Below are positions 22,701 to 31,700 of a stretch of DNA of 64,000 nucleotides, piece by piece (within the stretch, counting starts at the first letter, position 1; each line of letters opens with the position of its first letter). Both the position numbers and the translations under genes were made by a program. The notes beneath the pieces are model-generated. The model searched no databases, was not told where the DNA came from, and saw only the letters and a list, made by a program, of their open reading frames with translations. This DNA is from Pelomonas lactea (lineage in GTDB: Bacteria; Pseudomonadota; Gammaproteobacteria; Burkholderiales; Burkholderiaceae_C): positions 1 through 64,000 of the forward strand of contig NZ_JBIGHX010000008.1 in assembly GCF_043555885.1 (NCBI RefSeq). Direction: 5' to 3'.

Positions 22701-25700
22701 GCCGCAACGACGATGTTGTTGCCGCTGCGGTCCAGCTCATAGACCGCGCTGAAGGCATCGGTCTTGACGATGAAGTAGCGAGCGCCCGAGGCGTCGCGGG
22801 GCACGGTGAAATCCAAGCCGGCGGTGTAGCTGTCGCCCACGGCCAGCGCGCCGACGTGTGTCACCGACCCCAGCAGCGTGGACTGCGCCGTGAGAGTGGG
22901 CGTGCTGCTGAGGTAGACCTGGTCGACCCAGCGATTCACATCGGTGGCAATGGTGCCGCCGTTGCGGACGGACCACTCCACACGCGCGCCGCGGTTCGCA
23001 TACAACTCGGCCGGCGTGCTGGTCAGTGCGGGCACGAGGTCGGCATAGGTCTGCGTGATCGTGATGGCATCGGAGATGCGGCGGTTGTCGGCGCGTGTGT
23101 CGGGCTCGCGCACGCTGGCGTTGGCGTCGGTGACGACCGCGATGCGGTAGCTGCCCTGGATGCGCGCCGGGATGCGGACGCTGACGCGGGCCGTGTAGCT
23201 GTCGCCCACAGCCAGCGCGGTGGTGTGCGTGAGCGCGCCCAGCAGCACGTCGTCGGCGTTGCCGATGACGCCGTCGCTGCTCAGGAGGATGCGATCCACC
23301 CAGGGCGCGTTCGCGGCAGCCGCACCTCGATTGGCGACGGTCCAGCTCACGTCCACGGTATCGCCCGAAGGTGCCGTGGCCGGTACGACGAGGCCGCTGA
23401 CCGACAAGTCGGCGTACAGGCGCAGCGTCGCCTCAAAGCTGCCGGTCCCGGCGTTGTTGTTCTCGGCGTCGCCGGCAGCGTTGGTCTCGAACAGGATGCC
23501 GGCGCCATTGGCGGCGCTGTCGGCGGTGATGCTGATGTCGAAGGACCCGGCGCCCAGTGCACCGTCGGGCAGATCGAACTGCAGGCTGCGCGCACGCGAC
23601 TCGCCTGGCGCCAGCGGCAGGCCGGCATTGCCGGCGAATGCGACCAGCGTGTTCAGCACGACAGCGCCAGCACTGCCGTCGGCGTTGCGCTGGCGGATGA
23701 TGACGCGGTCCTGGTAGGTCACCGGCGTCGGCACGCTGCCTTGGTTGATGTCCTCCCACAGCAGCGTCACGCGGTCGCCGGACTGCAGGCCGGCGGCCTG
23801 CTGCAGATGGACATTGCGAACGGCCAGGTCGGGGCCGACCTCCAGCGTTTGCTGGGCGGTGTTGTCGTTCTCCAGCGAACCGCTGGCGTCGTACTCGGGC
23901 ACTTGCGACAGCGCGTCGACGATGACGCGCAGCTGGTAGCGCCCGATCGCGTTCAGCCCGGCGGGCCAGTTGAAACTGGCATGGCGTGCGACGGAGTCGC
24001 CACCGTCCAGCGCCTGGGCTGTGAAGGCCTGACTGATGTTGGCCACCACGACGCCGGTGGTCGTGTTGATCAACTCCATGCGCTCCGTCCAGGCGCCACG
24101 GGCCATGGCATCGCCCGTGTTGACGGTCGTCCAGCTCACCGTCACCGGGGCGCCGCTGGTCCAGTCTCCGGCGGGGTCGATGCCCAGATCCTGGACCTGC
24201 AGGTTGGCGTAGTCGGCCAGCGTGCTGCTGAAGGAGGCAGTGCCGCGGTTGTTCTCCTCGGCGCGGCCGTTCTCGGGCTGGGTGTTGTCGGTGTCTGTCT
24301 CCACGGTGACTGCCAGGTCACCCACGCCGGCCGGGCCTTCTGGCAGGCGCAGCGTGACGCTGCGCGCCACGGACTGGCTGGCGGCGAGCGCGCCCGATTG
24401 CGCCTCGACGTAGGGCAGTTGCACCTGCGCCAACACCTCGCCGGTGCCGGCTCGGCGCACGACGACGCGCTCGTTGAAGTCGCCCAGCGTCGCGGAGACG
24501 CCCTGGTTGAGCGTGACCCAGCTGATCTGCACCGTGCTGCCGGACTGAAGCGCGCCGCCGGTGGCCGGTGCGACGGCCACATCGTTGACGACCAGATCCA
24601 TGGCCGTGGGTTTGGCGGACAGGTCGATCTGGCGCGGTTGCCCCTGGCGGTTCACGAATGCGGCCAGGCGATAGGCCACGGGTGCGTCGGCCCGGTAGGC
24701 CGTGTCCAGCAGCAGCGTGTAACGGCCGGACACGCTGGCCACCACCTCGGCGTCGGCCAGCTGCTGGTTGTTGACTTCACGCCCGTAGGGGTCGATCACG
24801 CGCACGTAGGACGTGTAGTTGTAGCGACCGGTGCTGTAGTTGTAGGTACGTGCAGTCAGCTCGCGGAAATCGACGAACAGCCGGTCGCCAGCCAGCGCGT
24901 CGATGGCGTAGCTGACCATCTCGCCGGTGGGCTCGATGCGGCCCTCGACGACCTCGGCATCGGCCAGCGGCGTCGCGGCGCTTGCATCCAGTAGCCGGAA
25001 GGCATAGGTGTTGGCGTTGAAGTCGCTGCTGTTGATGTTGAGCGTGTAGCTGCCGGGCGCCAGTGTCAGCACCCTCACATCGGGCGTCTGGTTGCCAGCG
25101 TATAGCTGGCCACTCTGGCTGTCCGCACCGTAAGGGCCTGTCAACGACCAGGTGAGTGCGTAGTAGTTGGTCGATGTGCCGCTGTTGAGGCGATCCATGA
25201 TGAGCGTGCGCGGCTCGGTCAGCGTGAAGCTGTAGCTGCGTGACTGGGTGACCGCGTCCAGCGTGCCCGAGACGGTCTGCCCCAACGTCAACGCGGTCGG
25301 CGTGCTGCCTGTGCCGACCTTGTCGACCTGGAAGGACATGCCGCCGCTGACGTTGCTGCCGTAGGTGTAGCCGGCCCAGTCAAAGACCAGATAGACCGGA
25401 CCGCTGCCGGAAGCCGGTACGGCGGTGCCGTCGATGTTGGCGTTGCTCCAGCCGCTCAACGGCTGGCCGTAGCCGTTGAAGAACGCCCAGCGCGGAATGC
25501 TGCCGGACCCGGTCGACAGTGCGTTGAAGCGCAGCAGGTCGCCGGCCTGGGCATCGAGGCGCCAGACGCGGGCCTGGTAGTCCGAGGCCGAAGGGGCACT
25601 GACGGACTGGCCGAAGTCCAGCCGCGGGGTGGCGGCGTCGTCCATGCGGCGCCATGTGAAGTCGTAGCTGGAGCTGCTGTACTGTGCGGTGATCTCGACG

Positions 25701-28700
25701 GTGTAGACGCCCGCCGTCAGCAGGTAGGGGCGGTCCCAGCCAGTGCCGATGACGGCACCATTGGCGTCCAGCACGCGTGCGGTGTTGTAGTAGAAGCTGT
25801 AGTAGTCGGGGATGCTGTTGCGATCCAGGTACCAGGTGCCGGCCTCGGTGACCTCGAACTGGTAGCTGATCTTGCCGTTGGTCGCGAGGCTGCCGCGGGC
25901 CGACGTCGTCGAGACGATGGGCGTCGACGCGGCGCTGCTGCCCCAGCGGGCTTCCAGTGCCCAGGCGTTGTCCGCGCTGCCATCGCTGGCCGGGCGCGTG
26001 GCGCGCAGCAGCCAAGTGCCCGCAATGCTCAGGTCCAGCTCCAGCGCGGCGCCTGTCGGGTTCCAGGTGGAGACAAGACTGCCATTGGGGTCGATCAGCT
26101 GCACCGCGCCGCTGCCTGGCCATTGGCTGGCAGCAAGGTGCAGGTGGTCTCCGGCGGCGACAGGCAGGCTCCACAGCGTGACCGTGTCGGCGCCGGCGCC
26201 GGCGGCGGCGGTCAGCGCGCGGTTGACCTCGGGCTGGCGGTTCAGCTGGTTGGGCGAGGGCACTTGCCGGGGCGTGAAGCGCACCGTGCTCGTGACCGCG
26301 TCGGTCGAGCCATTGATGCGCACGATGTAGTCGCCTGCACCGAGGAAGATGCGGCGCACGCTTGGGGCCTGCCCGGCGCTGACGTAACCGTCGCTGAGCG
26401 AGGTGCCGTTGGGCGACAGCAGTTGGATGCGGCCTTGGCCCACGTCCACGCCCATGCCTTGCAACTCGACCCAGCCGGCGGTGGCCAAGCGCAGGCTCAG
26501 GTCGCGCTGGTCTTGCCGCGTGGCAAGCGTCGTCGCCACGGGGGTGTCCCAAGCGAGAGCGTCGGAGCGGGTGGAGGGCTGCCGCAGCGTGGCCTCGAAA
26601 TGGACGGGGCTGGACGTAGGGTAGTACTGCTTGGCGATCAGGTAGACCGGCCCGGTCTGGGCGGCCGTGAAGCCGACGGAGCTGGCGTAGGTCCAGTCGG
26701 TGCCCGTCACGGTGCGGCCTGCCGCATCCACCAACGTGTAGCGGAAATAGTCGGGGTAGGCCGTGGGCGTCGTGAAATCCAGGTTGTAGGCCTGGCCCGC
26801 GACGACATCGAAGCTGTGCGACACCAGCGTGCGGCCGGCGGGCAGGTCGCCGCTGATCTGGGTGGCATCGCCGTGCGAGACGGCCGCGGCTTGCAGATCC
26901 AGCAAGCGGAACGCATAGCCAGGCGTTGCGGCATTGGACAGGGCCGTGATGTCGACGCTGTAGGTGCCGGCCGGCAGGCGGCGTGCGTAGTAGCTCTCGA
27001 CGCTGGACAGCGACAGGCTGGCGACGTCGCCACGGGGGCCCGTCATGCGCAGATTGGCCGAGCCGGACTGCGGGTCGATGAGAACGGTGCGGTCTTCGGT
27101 CAGTGTGAAGCTGTAGTGATTGATGTCACCCGGGTTGGCGATGCTGCCGGACACGAGGCTGCCCAGCGCCAGTGCCGTGCGTGGCTCGCTGTAGCTGCGC
27201 AGCGTGAAGCTGCCGTTGATGGCCGAGGTGTCGGTGCTGCTGCCGTAGGCGTAGAGCACGTAACGGCCGGTCTCGCCCAGCGTCACGCGCTGCGAGTAGT
27301 CGCTGTTGCCAGACGCGTTGCCATTGACGACCGTGTTGCCGCTGGGGCCGACCAGCGTGTAGGAAAGGCTGCCTGAGTTCAGCCGGGCATCCAGCAACAG
27401 CGCCTGTCCCTGCGTGCCGTCGAGCTGCCAGGCCTGGGCCTGCTGTCCTTGGGGCAGGCCGATGATGGCTGGCGTGCCCACGGCAATGGCGGGCAGGCGG
27501 GCCTCGGTATCGGCCAGAACGCGCCAGGTGCCGGGGTTCTCGCGCGAGGCGGTCAGTCGCAGCTCGTAGCTGCCAGCCGGCAGGTCGAGCAGTTGGTGAA
27601 CGTCGCTGTAGTACAGGTTGGTCCTGGACAGCGGCGTGCCGGCTGCATCGGTGCGCACCAGCGTCGCGTCGTAGTAGTCGCCCGAGGCGTTCAGCCACAG
27701 GCGCGTCGGGTCGGTCAGCGTGAAGCGCAGCCGTTGCTCGTCCGCAGCATGCAGCATGTTGCCGATGGCGCTGCTGCCCAGCACCAGATCGGACACCTTG
27801 CGTTCGACCTGCTGCAGCTTGAAGCTCTCCGTCGCGGTCAGACCCGAGGAGTAGCTGCTGGCGCCAAGCGCCAGCGTGTAGCTGCCGCTTTGTGCCGCCG
27901 TGAAGCTGATGGCCTTGTTCGCGTCCCACCAGTCGCCACCGAAACCGCCGTACAGCACCTCGGCACCACTGCCGTCGAAGACGCGCACGCGGTAGCCGCG
28001 GTCATAGGGCGGCACGGTCGTGGTCGAGAAGGTGTAGGTGCGGCCCGCCTCGGCATTGAAGCGCAGCAGGCCGTCGGCCACGCCGTCGGTCCAGCTGATG
28101 TTGAAGCCCGTGCTGGGATCGATGTTGCGCACGGCGCCAGCCGTCAGCGTGGCGCTGAAGCGGTCGTCGGCGCCGGGCACCGTGTAGTAGTCGCTGCGCT
28201 GCACGCGCACGGTGTAGCGGCCGGCAGCCAGGCCCCAGACCCGCGTGCCGCCGTAGGACAGCACATCGACCGTGTTGCCACTGGCGTCGAGAACCGTGTA
28301 GTTCTTGGCAGAGCCGGTGGAACTGAGTGTGTCGATCAGCAGTTGGCTGGCGCTGCTCAGGTTGAGGCTGAAGTCGCGCGTGTCGTAGGACTGCAGGAAG
28401 CGACCGCTGATGGTGTCGCCCAGCGACACGCTGGGTGCGGTCAGCGGAGCGGTCGACAGCTCGAAGCGCAGCGCGGTGGTGCCGGCCGAGAAGGTGTTGC
28501 GTGCCACGGCCAGCAGGTAGTGGCCGTCGCGCGGTACGTTGAGTGCGACGGGCGTCTGCGAGGACGGGTCGCCTTGGGTCAGCAGCGAACCACCCTGGTC
28601 ATACAGGCGGAACCAGTTGTCGGCGCCTGCGCCGGCGATACCGCGCAGATAGGTCTTCACGTCGGCATCCAGCACGACGTCGAACAGCTCGTAGGCATCG

Positions 28701-31700
28701 CTGGCTGCCAGGTCCACCGACACGGCGGTGTCCGTCGTGATGGGGCTGCTGTGTGCTGCGTCGCGCAGGCTGAAGCGGGCCGGGCCGCTGCCGCCGGATA
28801 GGCTGAGCGTGTATTCGCCGGCCGGCAGCCAGCGCACGGGCGCCTGCCAGCTGCGGTTGCGGCCGTCGTAGAAGGATTCGCGCCAGGTGCCGCTCGCCTC
28901 GCTGCCGCGCGGGCCGCTCAGCGACCACTGCGTCCAGTTGCCTTCCTGCCACTCCATGGCGAACCAGCCGTCGGTGGCCTGCGTGAAGCGGTAGGTGGGC
29001 GTCGCGACGTCGGTGTTGGACGTGCTGACCTCGTTGCCCAGCGTCACGGCCACGGCTTGCGGCGGCTGCACCGGTATGGCGGCGTTGCGTGTGATGCGCA
29101 GCGCCACGCTGGCAGCGCCGCTGCCGGCCTGCCGCACCAGGCGCAGGAACACGGGGCCGTTGGCTGCGCCCTGGGTGACGCTGGTACCGCCCGTCACGGC
29201 CAGCGCGCGGCCGAAGGCGTCGTAGGCCAGCACGGTGAAGTCGGAGGACGGTGCCGACAGCGCGAGCGTGAAGCGGTCGCCGGGGGTGGCATCGAGTCGC
29301 CACAGTTGCGACTGCCCGATGGCCAGGTCGCGCAGGTTGTTGTCGCCGTCCATGGCGGCAGTAGCTGCGCTGGAGAAGGGTGTCATCGTGACGCCGACGC
29401 TGCCTGTGGAGAGGCCGGTGGCGCGCATCTCCAGCCGGTAGGTGCCTGGGGCCAGGTAGCGCACCGGTGCGGCGCTGCCGCGCTGGTTGCTCAACGTCGC
29501 CCAGTCGAACTCGGTACCGCGCGGGCCGGTCAGCCGCCATTGCGCGCCTTCGAAGGCGGTCGACGGCTCCAGCACGAATGCACCGCCGCTGCTCACCACG
29601 AGGTCGGTCGCGACCACCTGGCCGCTGTAGCCGAGGTCCAGGTTGACCTGCAGCGGACTTTCTGCCGCAACCGCCTGGATGCCAGGCGTGGCCGGTGTCC
29701 AGGTCGACAGGCGCAGCTGCCCCCGTTGCGCGCCATTCGTCAGGTGGGGGTCTGCCCAGATGTAGTAGCTGCCGCTCTGCGGCAGGCTGACCGTGGCGAC
29801 CTGGCCCACCACCACGCTGCCGCCGCCGACGCGGGTGCCGTTCGCGTCCGTGACGATCCAGTTCGCCGTGTTGGGCGCCTGGTTGCGGGCTCGCTCTACC
29901 GTGACGCTCAGCGTGCCGGTCGGCGCATCGCCGCCGCTGCCGGCTACCAGGGGATTGAAGCCCATGTTGCCAAAGGCGCTGAAGCCCAGCACGTACACGC
30001 CCGTGCGCGGCACGGTGAAGCTCAGCGGGCTGTCGTCGGTGCTGCTGACCTGGTTGCCCGCCAGATCGAAGACGCGCAGGTAGCCGTCAAAGCCGGGGCC
30101 ATTGGGCGTGGAGACCTTGAGGACCTCGCCCGCGCTCAGCACCATGCGATAGAAGTCGACATCGCGCGTGGGGAAGCTCCCGTCGCCGATGCGCATGTCC
30201 AGCACCGTGCTGGCGCCAGGCGCGACCAGTGCGTCGACCGCCTGCGCCAGGCTGTCTGGCGGCTCGGTCGCGGTGACGGAGCCAGCCGCCGCCGTGCGCC
30301 TGACGGTCAGTGCAACCTGGGCCGCGGGCACCGTGGCGCCCGCGAGCGGCGCGGTCAGCGGGTCATAGCTGGTGTTGGCGGAACGGCTGGTACCGAGGTA
30401 GACCACCCCCGTGTTGGTGGCCGTCCACAGCAAATGCCCCGAGGTGGCGCTGGCCAGCTGATGGCCGGCATCATCGAACAGGCGCAGGGCCCAGTCCGTG
30501 ACGCCGTCCGGCAGCGCGATATCCAGCTGATCACCGGCCGCTACCAGCAGCCGTTTCAGCGACACGTCCAGCATGCCAGCCGGGTTGCCGCCCAGCGAGA
30601 GCAGCAGGCTCCGGGTCGTCCCGGCTGCTACCAGCAGTTCGCCGGCCGAAAGGATGCTGTTGTCCGTGTTGACGGCATCTGGCAACCCTTCGTAGCCCAG
30701 CGACAGTTGCTGGGCGCCGTTGGCTTCCACGCGTACGACCTGACCACCCAGGGCGACGTCTGCAGGCACTGGGAGGTTGCTGCCGCTGGCCGCGGCTGGT
30801 GCATCGGCTGCGGACAATAGGCGAAAGCCCACGGTGCCGGTGGCTCGGGCGGAGCCCTTCAGTCGCAACACGTAGCTGCCGGCTGCCAGCCGCATCGGGT
30901 CGCTCTGGCCATCCTGGCTGCCGAAGCTGCCGGTGCGCACCTGCGTGTCTGTGTCTACGCGGCGCAGCTCCCAGTTCAGGTCACTGCGCGGCTGGGACAG
31001 CTGGTCCCACTGCACCAGCGTGTTGCGATCCACGTTGAAGCGATATTCCACGCCATCGCCGGGCTGGGCAAGGTGGGCGGTCGTGGCCTGACCCAAGATC
31101 AGATCGAACTGCTGCAGGGGGCTGCGCCACAACGTGACGCCATAGTCCAGCGCTGCGGTTGCACCACTTGTCCCCTCGATCGACAGCCAATACGTGCCCG
31201 TGCTGCTCGCCGTGAACACGTCGCTGTCGGCGGCCAGCGATCTGGGGCCCCACGCCGTCCGTGCCTGCGGATCGAACAGCGTGAAGCTGCCGCCTGTGTT
31301 GCCCGGCGCGGGCTGCATGAACAGGCGGTCTCCGGCCGTCAGGTTGATGCTGTACATCGCTGCCTGAGTGCCGGCTTCAAGCCTTCCTGTCACTGGCACG
31401 CCGGTCTGCAAGACTCTGGATGCTTCGATGCCGAGCAGCCGGAAGCTGTAGTTGCCGGTGCGGTCGCCCACGCCGTCCACGGTGAGCGTGTAGGTCCCGG
31501 GGTTCAGGTCGAGGAAGCGATCACCGGTGCCATCCAGGGCGCGGAAGCTGAACTGGTCGGTCGCGTTGGGTCCCTCCAGTTGCCATTGGATCTGTGTGCC
31601 CTCGGTGCCGTCGAACAGAAAGCGCGTCTGTTCCGTCAGCGTGAACTGGTAGCGGTCCTGCTCACCCGGCTGGTCGATGGCGCCGGCGATCTGATGTACG

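Noticed and set aside
24610..31690. Possible CRISPR or short tandem DNA repeat
   Set aside because: Repeats are visible only at protein level and have variable length; no direct DNA repeats with regular spacers were seen.
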